A stretch of 64,000 nucleotides of DNA, from assembly GCA_965153355.1 (NCBI GenBank), contig OZ231126.1:68820001-68884000 (forward strand). Direction: 5' to 3'. The notes beneath the pieces are model-generated. The model ran no database searches. It saw nothing but the letters and a program-made list of their open reading frames with translations, and was not told the origin of the DNA. Positions 33,791 through 45,777 of the stretch are shown here, in pieces. The translations under genes were made by a program, and so were the position numbers. The first letter of the stretch is position 1, and every line of letters begins with the position of its first letter. The stretch comes from Flaccisagitta enflata (taxonomy: Eukaryota; Chaetognatha; Sagittoidea; Aphragmophora).

Positions 33791-34018
33791 TATGTATGTA
33801 AGTGTTTTCGCGAGCCTTGATCGCTTCATCTGTCCAACGCAAAAAATTGCATTTAACTTCGATGTTTTCTAACTGTAGGCCTGTCCATTTGTCTGTCAGT
33901 TTCTGTGTTTAAGCTTGTGTAGTGTCTTTCTGTCTATCAATAAACACCTTGTATTTTTTCCACTTTCATCCAATTCATAAGATTACAATTACAACAAAAG
34001 TCAAATTGACAGCACCAA

Positions 34019-34525
34019 TTTTTAGTCGCGTGCTACGCGACTCTATAGGCCACTTTTCGGTCGGTCGGTCTGTCGGTCGGTCCATCAGAAAACTGTTTAA
34101 AAGGCGTTTTACACAAAATAAAGACATTTTAAATGTTTTTGAATGTTTCTTAGGCATTTATAAACCTCTATAAGCCACTTTTGGTTGGTCAGTTGGTCTG
34201 TTAGCCCATCCGTCTGTCCGTCACAAAGTTGTTTAAAGGGTGTTTCACTCAATTTCAAGATATTTTGAATGTTTTTGAGTGTTTTATGTCATTCATACAC
34301 CTCTAAAAGTCACTTTTTGGTCCGTCTGTCTGTCCATCCTTCTGTCCATCCGCCCAATTGTGCATCCATCCATCCCTCCTTTGGTTTGTCACAAAATTGT
34401 TTTAAAGGCTTTTTGTTGCTAGTTGAAAGGTCTTTTAAAAGTTTTTGTCTGTTCATCTGTTTGTCTGCCTGACTTTTTCAGAAGTGCCGATGCATGCGAC
34501 TTAGGTCTAATGACCTTGTTTTTTT
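34019..34525 (-). repeat. Family A element with three ~130-bp tandem units
   Basis: TTTTTAGTCGCGTGCTACGC opens the copy. Three units each contain CCACTTTT, a (GGTC)n piece, AAATTGTTTAAAGG and TTTTGAATGTTTTTGA, starting near 34050, 34180 and 34310. It closes with GCATGCGACTTAGG...GACCTTGTTTTT. Confidence 0.75.
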
Positions 34526-34689
34526 AAGAACCCATATTGCGGGATTTGAATATGTTGAAATATTTTATTACTTATGACTCCTACCAGAGAGACGCAGCTG
34601 AATTAGATTTCGAGGAAAGAAAAAGAAAAAAAGTCTTTTTTTAATTGAAAAAAAAAAACTGGGAAAAAAATATCATGAAAAAAAAATTG

Positions 34690-35090
34690 ACGAGTCAGCA
34701 ATCAGCAGGGTCGGCAGAGTCGTCTGGGTCGGCAGAGTCGGCAGTCAGCAGAGTCGGCAGTCAGCAGAGTCGGCAGCCGGAAGAGTTGGCAGGGTCGGCA
34801 GTCATCTGAGTCAGAGGAGTCGGCAGAATCGGCAGAATCGGCAGAATCGGCAGCGACATGAGCCAGAGAGACTCAAATAGACAGAGTCGGCATCGGCAGA
34901 ATCGGCAGTAGCAGGAGGCAGGGAAAAGGAAATGAAGAGAGTCGGCAGCGGCAGAATCATCAGTGAGAGGAGACAGATATAGGGTGATGAACTGAGTCGG
35001 CAGCGGCAGAATCGGCAGTGAAAGGAGACAGAGATAATGTGATGGACAGAGTCGGCAGTCGCAGAATCGGCAATGACAAGAGACATAGAT
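34690..35090 (-). repeat. 55-bp satellite, block 2 (inverted)
   Basis: Units containing AGAGTCGGCAGCGGCAGAAT and GGAGACAGAGATAATGTGAT are the complement of block 1 at 30.7 kb. Confidence 0.85.
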
Positions 35091-35390
35091 CATCAGAGAT
35101 AATGTTGGCATGGCAAGGGGGGGGGGGGAGAGTAAGGGGGAATGGGGATACTATACCAACCTGGGGTGTTGAAGTCAAAATTGTCACTGGTATAAATGCA
35201 GGCTTGTATCAAGAATTTCATCAACTTATGATAAAAAACACTAAAGCAAATTGGCATTAGCATTCGCATTGGAATAAGCATAAGCCCAACAATTTCTCAG
35301 GTAAAAATTGTTATGCAGCTTCATGGATAGTCACTCCGGCTAATGCCCCAGCCCCCAGGTTGGCATAGTATGCCTTGGGGACAGCAGGTG

Positions 35391-35560
35391 TTCATTCATT
35401 CATTTATTCATTTATTCATTCATTCATTAATTCATTGATTGATTCACTGGTTCATTATTTTATTCATTCATTTGTTCGTTCATTCATTCATTCATTCATT
35501 CATTCATTCATTCATTCATTCATTCATTCATTCATTCATTCATTCATTCATTCGTTCATT
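35391..35560. repeat. (ATTC)n microsatellite beside inverted satellite
   Basis: A TTCA array with CCAGCCCCCAGGTTGGCATA on its left, the counterpart of the 30.4-kb arrangement. Confidence 0.95.
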
Positions 35561-35862
35561 CTCTCCTTCAAACAATCATTCATTCATTTCGATGGTCCTT
35601 CCTTTGCAAATTTGCAAAATGAGAGACTGACACTGACAAATGTAGACAAAATAGGAACAGTGGAATACTTTTATCATTTTGCCATAGCTTCTTTAGTAAG
35701 CGAAGCCTTTTTGAAAAGAATAGATAAAAATGAAAAAAATGAAAATGATAAAAACGAAAATTATAAAGAAAATGAAAATTAAAAAAGCTATGAATATAAA
35801 GGTAAAAACAAATACAATAAAAGAACCATCTTACTGACTATCATACATTCCTTCTGTTGCAG

Positions 35863-36061
35863 ACGCGGCAATCCTAATTTTGGTTCATATGATGGAGTTC
35901 CGAGATTTCGTTGTGAACAATGAGACTTTGATTTTTGTGGCGCTTGCAAGGATGCAGTCCAAAGTATGTACTCTTCTCGCGATCCCAACTATTACTATGC
36001 CGAATTGCCAATGATAAATAAGAAGATCATTCGACCAACGTCGCGTGTGTCGGAACTTTAA
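35863..36061 (+). pseudogene. probable last exon with zinc-binding-like motif and in-frame TGA
   Basis: A strong acceptor (CATTCCTTCTGTTGCAG) precedes a frame of 65 sense or nonsense codons ending in TAA. It reads RGNPNFGSYDGVPRFRCEQ, then TGA at 35921-35923, then DFDFCGACKDAVQSMYSSRD and PNYYYAELPMINKK. RCxxCDFDxCxxC is a common zinc-finger pattern (C1/ZZ-like), and the TGA stands exactly at the second cysteine, one base from TGT or TGC. I do not recognise the full protein. Upstream exons were not found. A Family A repeat begins at the stop codon. An alternative frame is open for about 50 codons but looks less protein-like. Confidence 0.5.
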
Positions 36062-36498
36062 CAAGGCCAACACCTATAAGTCGCGTGCGGGACATAAATA
36101 ACTTAAGATGGCTTAAATTAACATTGAATGACTCAGAATGACTTAAAATGACTAAAAAAGACATAATATGATGTAAAATGACTTAAATGACTAAATTGAC
36201 CTGATTGACTTAAGTGACTCAATATAACTTAATATGACTTAAAATGACTCAGAATGACCTAGAATGACTTAGAATGACCTAGAATGACTTAGAGTGACTT
36301 ATAATGACCTAAAATGACTAAATGCAACTTGAAGAAATAAAAAGAGTAAAGTTTGAGTAAAGATGGACGGACGGACAGACGGACGGACGGACAGACGGAT
36401 GGACGGACGGACAGACAGACGGACAGACGGATGGACGGACAGACAGACGGATGGACGGACAAAGCGGGTTGTAGAGTCGTGTGCAAGCGACGAAAAAG
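36060..36498 (+). repeat. Family A element with decamer array
   Basis: AACAAGGCCAACACCTATAA at the start overlaps the stop codon of the preceding exon. About twenty units of TGACTTAAAA type lie at 36105-36320, then a long (GGAC)n core, and the end GTCGTGTGCAAGCGACGAAAAA. Confidence 0.8.
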
Positions 36499-36539
36499 GA
36501 GTTGGACAGACAGACAGACGATCAGGCAGACAAAAAAAG

Positions 36540-37614
36540 GCATTTTTTGAGGTTGAACAAAAACTGTTTTTGTAATCAATCATCTACATTTTTTGGAGTT
36601 GTTACCTGTTATCCCTACGTACCTAAAATTTGAGCTCACTGCGATTTAATAGTTGCAGAGATATCAACGTTCAAAGTTGCCTTGTCAGAGCAAAATCAAC
36701 AAAATTTGCATTTCGGCCATTTTTGAGCTTGCGCAAAATCTTTTTTTTCTTTTGACATAACACCATTTTTGCTGAAGCTATTATCTTAGAAAAAAAAATC
36801 TTCCGCCCTGTAATAAAAATGTATTTAATGTTATCAAAATAGATATAAAGCAGTTACAAATCCATGAATAATTAGTGTGAGCTCTTTTTGGCTGAATCAG
36901 GGCCGCCATTTGTTGGGGAAACAATTTGTAGAGTCTCTCATTGTATACTGGAGTGATAGGTCTTCAGATCTTTTTCATATCTTTTTTTGATCTCCTCTCC
37001 CGCTACATTTACACTCATAGCTACCAAAAAGCTTATCAAATTATAGAAAAATCGGTGACAGAAATGAAGCCCTTCGAATTTGCAAGCTGTTCACGCAAAC
37101 CGCATCTGTCTAGCTTAATGCGTTTAGAAGGAATTTAAAAAACAGTGAAAAGATCTCATTTAAATTTCGTATAGAAATGGCAGAAGCGAAATTAAAGTAT
37201 TTCAATCAACGTTAAATAACTTTTAATTGCATAGAGCAAAAGGGATGCGGTTTGCGTAAATCTCTTGCAAATTTGAAGGGCTTTATTTATCTCACCAATT
37301 TTTTTATGATTGGTTGATTCTAACCAGAGATATACATATAAACATGCCGGAAGATTTTTTTTTCTAAGATGGTACTCAGATTCAAACATATATTCATTTT
37401 CCATAATTTCAGATTTGTCAGTCAAGCCACTTTTTGAGTTAAGATGGTCTAAAAAAAATAACGGTCAAACTTGGATAAAAAATTGAGAAAAAAAAATGAA
37501 AAAAAGGTGTCTCCAGGATTTTGAATATAAGCAAATCAAATCATTTCCAATTGTTCCCCCTTTTGAAGATATTTAAACAAAAAGGTTTTCGCTCTCTTTT
37601 TTGTTAACAGGTGG
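36540..37614. mobile_element. diverged single-arm copy of the 21.6-kb palindrome family, interrupted
   Basis: 36540-36780 matches 22215-22455 (AAATTTGAGCTCACTGCGA, CTTGTCAGAGCAAAATCA). 37375-37600 matches the continuation (GTCAGTCAAGCC, CTCCAGGATTTTGA). The two pieces are separated by the insertion at 36781-37372. Confidence 0.75.
36781..37372. mobile_element. 592-bp foldback element nested in the previous copy
   Basis: The ends TTATCTTAGAAAAAAAAATC and TTTTTTTTTCTAAGATGG are flanked by TA (36779-36780, 37373-37374). Mirrored inner phrases include CGCAAACCGCATC / GATGCGGTTTGCG and CTTCGAATTTGCAAG / CTTGCAAATTTGAAG. Confidence 0.8.
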
Positions 37615-37616
37615 TT

Positions 37617-38362
37617 TTTAAAAAGGTAGCTTTTAATTTTTTGGATATCATTTTTAAAATTTCTTCTAAGTAAAACATTTTTTTTTAGCTACCTAGATAT
37701 GATCATGGCCTACATATTTCGTTATGAACATTTTTATGAGGATCAATATTTTTCATTTTACCTTTAAAAAACTGAATTGAATTAGAGACCACTTAACGAA
37801 TTTTGCTTAGATTTGACTAAAGATCAATGATTTTTACAAAATTTACTTTTGAATAAAGATTGTTGAATAAAAGTGGGTCTTAGGAAACTGTAAAACCCAA
37901 GACTTTTTAGTTGCGTTCTACGCGACTCTACACCCCGCTTTGTCGGTTGGTCCGTTGGTCCGTGGGCCCGTCCGTTCGTCCGATTGTCGGTCCGTCTGTC
38001 CATCACACTTTTTGTTTTTGCGGTCTCTGGCCTCAATGCTCCTGCCCAAATGATGAAGTGACCTCAAATACAGCCCCTGCCCACCCGCACGCGACTGGGG
38101 TAGCCGTGTATCCAGCCTTGTAAACATAAAACCCAAATGCACATCCAAAACACTAATGATAACTAATTATCACTTTTAGTTATAAACAGGCAATAATGCT
38201 CAGAAAAGATTATTTTGGTTTATCTTACATAATTTGAATTTGTATATTCTAATCATATTTACAAATTCAGAGATTCATCATTTTAAATATTCATATGATA
38301 AGCTGTTAAAGACAGTTTTTGTTTTATTCAGATACAGAGCTACCTTTTTTATGTCCACCCGG
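37617..38362. mobile_element. TA-flanked foldback, (A/C)CNGGTGG end family
   Basis: ACAGGTGGTTTTTAAAAAGG at the left and TACCTTTTTTATGTCCACCC at the right, with TA at both borders. It carries an inserted Family A copy at 37903-38122. A second copy of the family lies at 47779-48373. Confidence 0.75.
37903..38122 (-). repeat. Family A element, full length, nested
   Basis: TTTTAGTTGCGTTCTACGCG through GGTCCGTTGGTCCG to GTGTATCCAGCCTTG. Confidence 0.85.
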
Positions 38363-38527
38363 TATTAGTTGCGGACACGCGTCAATTGTTGCGAAAAAAA
38401 AAAAGAATTTTCTTAGACTTTGATCCAGCATAACTAAAAAACGGCTGGACTGACAAGTCTGGAATCTTTGTATGTGTATAAACGCTTGAACTTGAGTAAC
38501 TTCAGCAAAAATGGCGGTTTGATAAAG

Positions 38528-38763
38528 AACAAGGCCGGATACACGGCTACCCCAGTCGCGTGCGGGTGGGCAGGGGCCATAATTGAGGTCAGTGGAACAT
38601 TTAGGCAGGAGCAATAAGGCTAAAAGCCCTATTAACGCCGAAAAAGTAAAGTGTGACGGATCGACGGACTGACAGACGGACCGATGGACCGACGGACAGA
38701 CCAACGGACCGACGGACCGACAGACAAAGCGGGGTGTAGAGTCGTGTAGCAGGCGACTAAAAT
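38528..38763 (+). repeat. Family A element, full length
   Basis: ACAAGGCCGGATACACGGC, a long GACCGACGG core, then GGGGTGTAGAGTCGTGTAG and GCGACTAAAA. It is one of the most complete copies. Confidence 0.88.
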
Positions 38764-38924
38764 AACTCATTGGAGGAGCAGAAATTTTTCCCACTTAAAA
38801 CTACTACAACACCAAAACCGGATTTTTAGTAAAGCGTTGTACAACCAATATAGCCTTCTCTGCCTTCTTGTCACTCCAGAACAACTTATTCAACTGCGGG
38901 CCATTTTTCAGACCGGGCCCGCCG

Positions 38925-39565
38925 TTTGGCTGCCAAGCCTAACAGCTCTCAGAAATTATCAAAAATCATGACTTGCTATCGTCCATTTGAGACTTGACCA
39001 ATATTGAGGTGGGGAATCCACTCAGACTATCAGAAATTTTCTCAGGTCAATTTTTCGATCCCCATGGCCTAAGGTTCTCAGGTCAAAAACCATATAAGGT
39101 CAAATTTTCAAAATGGGAAATATACATTGCAGATTCAGAATCCTTGTAAAAAACTGCCTGTTAAAAGTGTCTTCCTTTTTTCAAAATTCTAACTAGAACA
39201 TTGTCAAATTTGACGTCAAAGGTATAAATAAAATAAGAATTGCGCTTTTGTTTAAAATTTCACTAATCTTGACCTAAAATATCAATTTTGACAGTGTTCT
39301 GGTCAGAATTTTGAATCTGCAATCAGATATGCACATTTCAAATTTTGAAAATTTGACCTTAAATGGTTTTTTACCTAAGAACATTAGGCCATGGGGATCG
39401 AAAAATTGACCTGAGAGCATTTTTAACGGTCTGAGTTGATTCCTCAGGTCAATATTGGTCTATTTTAAAATGGACAAGAAGAAATGATAATTTTTATATA
39501 TTTTTGAGAGCTGTTACTGCCAAGCCCATTACTTCTTCTGGCTGCAGGCCCGATTGGCCCGCCCT
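38925..39565. mobile_element. foldback repeat with GGCCCGCC ends
   Basis: GGGCCCGCCGTTTGGCTG / TTGGCCCGCCC, ACAGCTCTCAGAAAT / TTTTTGAGAGCTGT, CAGGTCAATTTTTCGATCCC / GGGGATCGAAAAATTGACCT, and CCATATAAGGTCAAATTTTC / GAAAATTTGACCTTAAATGG are mirrored around about 39220. Exact ends and target duplication are unclear. Confidence 0.7.
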
Positions 39566-40151
39566 CATTTGGCTTTCAACTTTGGATTCAGATAATTTGA
39601 TCATATAAGCTCATTTCGTGTATTCGTGACACAGAATGATATTAAACAAAATAATCTTAATATTTTCTTTTTTTGTGACATTCAAGAAACAAAGAAATAG
39701 AGCTGATGTTTTATGAAAGTTGGACAACATTACTACTCAACCCTACTTTAACAATGGCAGACTTTAAAAGAGTTCGTAGATCGGGAAACAGAGTAAAATA
39801 GATGTTAACGGATCCGACTCCAAAAACCCGCTTTGTCCGTCGGTCGGTCGGTCGGTCAGTTGGTCGGTCACACCTTACTTTTTTTATTACTTTTATTTCC
39901 TTAGGTTATTTTTAGTATTTCTAAGTCGTTTTAAGTCATTCTAAGACAATCAAAATGATTTTCATTCATTCTCATCATTTTCGTCATTTTCGTCAATATT
40001 GTCCTTCACATGATTGGTCGTAGACAGTGGTACACAGCGACACCCCTTGAACGCCCATGTCATTTTATTCCAGTCCATTCCAAATACATCACTAAAAAAA
40101 AAAACAAGTAAAAAGAAACACGTTTAAACTTTGTTATGTTGGTAAAGCTAA

Positions 40152-40375
40152 AACAAGGCCATACACGACTACCCAAGTAGCATACGGTTGGTCAGGAGCA
40201 GTTGTATACAAGGCCGGATACACGGCTACCCCAATCGCGTACAGGTGGGCAAGGGCAGTGACAGAAAAGGTCACTGAGGCTTTTTGGCAGGAGCAGTCAG
40301 CTCAAAAAGCTCAAAAACGCCGAAAAAGTAACGGATGGTCCAAGCGGGATAAAGAGTCGCGTAGCTCGCATGCTT
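40152..40375 (+). repeat. Family A: fragment followed by a further copy
   Basis: ACAAGGCCATACACGACTAC (40152) is cut off after about 55 bp. A second start, ACAAGGCCGGATACACGGC (40207), runs to GAGTCGCGTAGCTCGCATG. The core is very short here. Confidence 0.75.
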
Positions 40376-40420
40376 TTGGACTGAAGCAGCAATACAAATC
40401 TCAGTTACTACCTGACTTAC

Positions 40421-40464
40421 TGTCTGTCTGTCTTTCAGTCTGTCTGTCTGTCTGTCTGTCTCAC

Positions 40465-40501
<37 letters not shown>

Positions 40502-40532
40502 GCTTGTTTGTCTGTCTGTCTGTCTGTCTGTC
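40421..40532. repeat. (CTGT)n microsatellite
   Basis: A TGTC tetranucleotide run with a few breaks. Confidence 0.95.
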
Positions 40533-40541
40533 TGCAGGTGT

Positions 40542-41449
<908 letters not shown>

Positions 41450-42840
41450 TTTCTCTTTGGACACAGAAATTTAGCCAATTCTCGACGTTCTTACCTGAAT
41501 TGTTTGTTGCATTAGGTTTATGGTTTTTAGTTGCTTAATAGAGCTTATCATGGTTATGTCCATTATATTAGTCAGTTGGAAAACGATACTAAGCATATGT
41601 ACTATCTAGCTCATAAATAAATCAACAGCTAGATGATTACGTTTTTGCTCAAAGAAAAAAGCTGAAACCACAAGATTGGTCCTATTGTGAAGAGCTGTTC
41701 AAACTCATTCAAATGCCACTAATCTGGGGTCTGTACCTCAATTTGTTTGAGCGCAGTACTTTTCCAAGGTTAATGTCTATTTCCAGATGTCGAAGTCAGT
41801 CTTCGACTTTTTGACATATTCAAGAGAAACATGGTTTTCATTTTCTTATTAGAATGTTTTTGAACTCGATCAACCGATTGAGGCCTCCGATGATACGGTA
41901 AGTAAATCTGATGATTAGGCACCAAGCAGAATGCTCTTTGATAAACATTTTTTGCGTCATGATTTTTTAAAGATTTATTTACGAAAAATTCAAATTAAAT
42001 TTTTTTTTGAGTTACCAATAAAAGTGGCTCTCGCCAACCGGAAAAAAGTCGTAAAGGTGGAATTTTTCATCTGTTGATTTTTTGTTTTCATGTCTTTCAT
42101 GCTTTGGATTTTGGCATAAAAGTTGAAACAACATTGCCCTTACAAAAGGAGGCCAGAATTCTCCAATTTACAAAGGATGAAAGCTTTGCAAGCCTTCAAT
42201 GGTGTTTACGGTTTCCGTATTGCTCATAACTATCCTTTACTAATGACAAACAAAATGCTTACCTGACAAAATTATCAGCCTGACTGCATACCCTATTAGC
42301 ATAGGGTTGGACAAGCCTATACCATTTAGTAAACACAAAATATCTTACAAAAGTAACAATCAAAGATTACTAATGTACTGGTGGAAGTACTGACACTAGC
42401 AATATTGATTAGAAAACCATCCCCTTAGAGGCAAGAATCAAGGTACAACCATGAAATGAGATTGCTTAAAAGTGGTGATCCAAGAAAAAAAGTTTTTTTC
42501 AAGAAAAATGTTTTTGTCAAAAAAATGTAATGATGGAAAAAGAAATTCAATTTTGTTATAAAGCAAATATTTCTGCAGGTGCACTTACTATCTTGCCGAT
42601 ATGTATAAACAAAAGCAAGGGGCATAACCACCTAATGAATGATGCAAACATAAGAAAATTGGTGATGTCTGGAAACTTCATCGAGTTTTCGAGCTAATAG
42701 CGCAAACCGCATTGCTTTAGGAATAAATAGAAATGATAAGCAAAACAAAATTCCTGAAGTAGAAAATGGCAAAAAAAATGCATTTTAGGATTTCATAGTT
42801 CTAAATGCGACAATTTCATAGACAATTGTTCTTTTTTGTT
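41450..42840. other. unassigned AT-rich stretch upstream of the peptide gene
   Basis: No gene is certain. There are donor-like sites on the minus strand at 42262 (TTGTCAG|GTAAGC) and 41495 that might belong to 5' UTR exons of the peptide gene. AAAGTTGAAACAACATTGCC through GGCCAGAATTCTCC at 42120-42170 is shared with the element at 47.4 kb. Confidence 0.35.
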
Positions 42841-42844
42841 CAGA

Positions 42845-43086
42845 CCATGGTGTTAAGCTGGTGTCATGTTGCTGTCTAGTTGGCCAAGAAATAGTCCAGA
42901 CCTCAATCCGATCAAATGATCATAAAGTCGATGAAGAAGCACCAGTTGAGGTGCATGTTCAGCCTCATGAAAATCGTTCTGAGGGTGTAGGAGAACATGA
43001 CACCACCTTACCTTCAATCACTTAATGGAACCATACTGAGGCTCAAAAAAGCCTTGGTTGATGCCCAGGGAGGTAACACAAAATAA
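42845..43086 (+). pseudogene. Tc1-type transposase C-terminal remnant
   Basis: WPRNSPDLNPIK at 42881-42916 is the signature around the last catalytic acidic residue of Tc1/mariner transposases (usually WPxxSPDLNPIE), here with Lys at the catalytic position. HKVDEEAP follows in another frame, and LKKALVDAQGGNTK at the end matches the usual GGNTKY C-terminus. At least two frameshifts and several stops make it clearly dead. It is the only transposase trace in the window and might represent the kind of enzyme that moved the TA-flanked foldbacks. Confidence 0.8.
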
Positions 43087-43389
43087 TAGTTGTATTTTAC
43101 AAATGTTTAACGTGTTTATTGATGAATGAATGGACTGCATTCTATCTTGAGGTTATACTTTTGAGCAAGATAGTATGTTGTTGCTAGAATGTGTTATCAA
43201 CATCAACAAACTTCCAACATGCCAACAGTAGCTTGCTCTGTTTTACAATTACACACACTACTACACACAAATATACTCCATCTTCCCTCCCTCTGTTCCT
43301 TCCTCTTTCCCTTCTTTTCCTCCTCTGTCCCTTCTTTCCTTCCTCCTTTCCTTCCTCCTTTCTTTGTTCCTTTAGAAAGAACTTATCTT

Positions 43390-43523
<134 letters not shown>

Positions 43524-44019
43524 CAGAATAAAATATCAAAGTTAGGGTTAATTTGCGTAACATCTTGATTTTCTTCTGTTGTTACAAAAGGCTGAAAATC
43601 AGGATCAATGAAATATCAATTTTTGCAAAATTATGAAAAAATAAAAAAAGATTCAAAAATATTGATCTTAGAGACCTCTGGTTGGTGCCATTTGAAAGAA
43701 AAAATTTGGCCCTTTCTTGACTGTGAATATAAACAAATGCGTCATTCCAGGCGGGAAATGGCTCAACTTTCCCAAGTGCCTCAAATAAAAAATGAAAAAC
43801 CTGATTTCTCCCCTACGTTTCAAAAAGTAGTTTTTAGTAGGCTTAATAAAGGAGTGTATTTATGTTTGTTTGAGCATGCAAATACAAGATAACATGTTTA
43901 TGAGCATAACTGCTCATCTGTGGGGGTGGTTTTGAGCATTCTAGCTCATTTAGCTCATTTAGCTCAGTTTTTTTTTCTGATTTCAAATGTGATAATTGAA
44001 TAAATATTTTGATACAATA

Positions 44020-44886
44020 GATGTCGTCTAGACTTGGAAATACGGGGGAATTCATTACAGGAAGACAAATATACTTATGAGAATGATATTTGAAATATAA
44101 ACTAATAAAAGGATGCTTTATAGCCCATGAGTGTTAGTTGCCATGGAAACACATTTCCATGTGTTAACGTTAAAGTATCAATATTTTGAGAAATTTTTTG
44201 TGGGAACATTGTTTAAAATAAAACATTCCCACAATATGTTCTGTAAAAATATTGCTCGTTTAGCCGTTGCTAGGGAGCGTAACTATGTGTGACAGCCCTG
44301 TGATGCTCCCTAGCAACCGCCAAACGAGCAATATTCTTACAAAATATATTGTGAAAAAGTTGTTGCAAATTCTATGTTAAACAATAGGGTGGTCGGGAAA
44401 TGGGTCAAATTTCAAAAATTGATATATTTAGGCCCTTTGCACAAATATCCAATAAAAGAGGAATTTCTCACAAGTTGGGCTGTGTAATCAAACAAAAAAC
44501 CTTGTCGGCAAAACCATAGGCTTACTATGGGGACTTTTTTTTTGCCATAGGATATAGTTTTGCTATAGTTTTGCTGACACGATTTCATCTTCAAATTCAG
44601 ACCTCTGCTTGTGGGAGAACTGTTTTTTTTTGGTACAATAATGCAAAAAACTAGAGTATATCATTTTTTGAAATTTCATGACCACCCTATTAAACAATGT
44701 TCCCTCAAAAAATTTCTCAAAATATTGATACTTTAGCGTGAATACATGGAAATGTGTTTCCATGGCAACCAACACCCATGGGCAACAAAGCATCCTTTTA
44801 TCAGTTAATATTCCAAATATCAGTCTCTTAAGTTTATTTGTTTTCCTGTTATGAATTCCCCCGTATTTCCAAGTCTAGACGACATC
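44020..44886. mobile_element. 867-bp foldback element inserted in the tandem repeat
   Basis: The ends GATGTCGTCTAGACTTGGAA and TTCCAAGTCTAGACGACATC are perfect and flanked by TA. The inverted similarity extends inward (GTTGCCATGGAAACACATTT, TATCAATATTTTGAGAAATT). A second element is inserted at 44397-44687. Confidence 0.85.
44397..44687. mobile_element. 291-bp TA-flanked MITE nested in the 867-bp element
   Basis: GGGTGGTCGGGAAAT and ATTTCATGACCACCC form the ends, with TA on each side. TTTCAAAAATTGATATA / TATATCATTTTTTGAAA continue the symmetry. Confidence 0.8.
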
Positions 44887-45542
44887 TACTGTACTTGTTT
44901 AAGCAAGCAGATACAAAAAAGCATGTCAGTGATCATACATGCTCATCTGTGAGAGTGTTTTTAAGTTTTCTCGCTCACTTAGCTCATTTAGCTCATTCTT
45001 TTTTTTCTGATTTTTGATGGGATAAATAAATAAATGTTTTTAGGTGAGCATGCAAATACAATGAAGCATATCAGTGAGCATAGCTGGTTGTCTGGTTGAA
45101 TAATTTTGAGCATTTTAGCTCATCTAGCTCATCTGGCTCAGTACTATTTTTCTTTGATTTTCAATGCAATCAATACATGCAATTGCTCTTGATTTAATCT
45201 AACAAATAAAAAAGACTTTCAGTGACTGAGGACAAAAGCTTGGTGAAAAGTGACCAATGCTTACAACTTTTTTCCTCACGGCGACAGCCGCCATTACTGG
45301 TATATTTATGAGCTAGATAGTATGTGAAAATGTAATTTCTAGGGTGAATACTTCATTCTCCCAGAGACCATTTCAACAGCATGAATTGCCATCATATTGA
45401 GATATGCCAAGTTATGTGACTTTCAGACAGATTTTCAGAGGTCCGCTATCCCTTTGTTCTACAATGCTAAAAACTTTTTGATAAAAAGCCTCACAAGCTT
45501 TGGTGGGGGTGGTGACACTATGACAATCTGGTCAAGGTTCAA

Positions 45543-45777
45543 AACAAGGCTGGATACACAGTTGACCTAGTAAGGTGCAGGTGGGCAGGGGCCGTATTTG
45601 AGGTCACTTGATAATTTAGGCAGGAGCAATATGGCCAAAGACCGCAGAAAAAAAAAACAAAAAAAAAAAAACAGTGTGATGGACGGATGGACGGATGGTC
45701 AGACGGATGGCAGATGGATGGATGTATGAACAGACCGACAAAGCGGGGTGTAGAGTCGCGTAGCACGCGACTGAAAA
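45543..45777 (+). repeat. Family A element, full length
   Basis: ACAAGGCTGGATACACAG, core GATGGACGGATGG, end GAGTCGCGTAGCACGCGACT. Confidence 0.85.

Larger units (their letters stand above)
43850..45215. repeat. ~150-bp tandem repeat split by an insertion
   Basis: Units begin TGTTTGAGCATGCAAATACA and contain AGCTCATTTAGCTCA and TTTTTTTCTGATTT. One unit is 43850-44017 and two more are 44889-45215. The same array lies unbroken at 54288-54735. Confidence 0.75.

Noticed and set aside
35921-35923. TGA read as cysteine or TAA read as glutamine (altered genetic code)
   Set aside because: The intact 541-codon gene uses standard code and ends in TAA. Single stops are better explained by mutation.
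41853-41897. 45-base micro-exon between TTTTCTTATTAG and GTAAGT (NVFELDQPIEASDDT)
   Set aside because: The splice signals are good, but nothing around it on the plus strand can be joined to it and the region is old repeat sequence.
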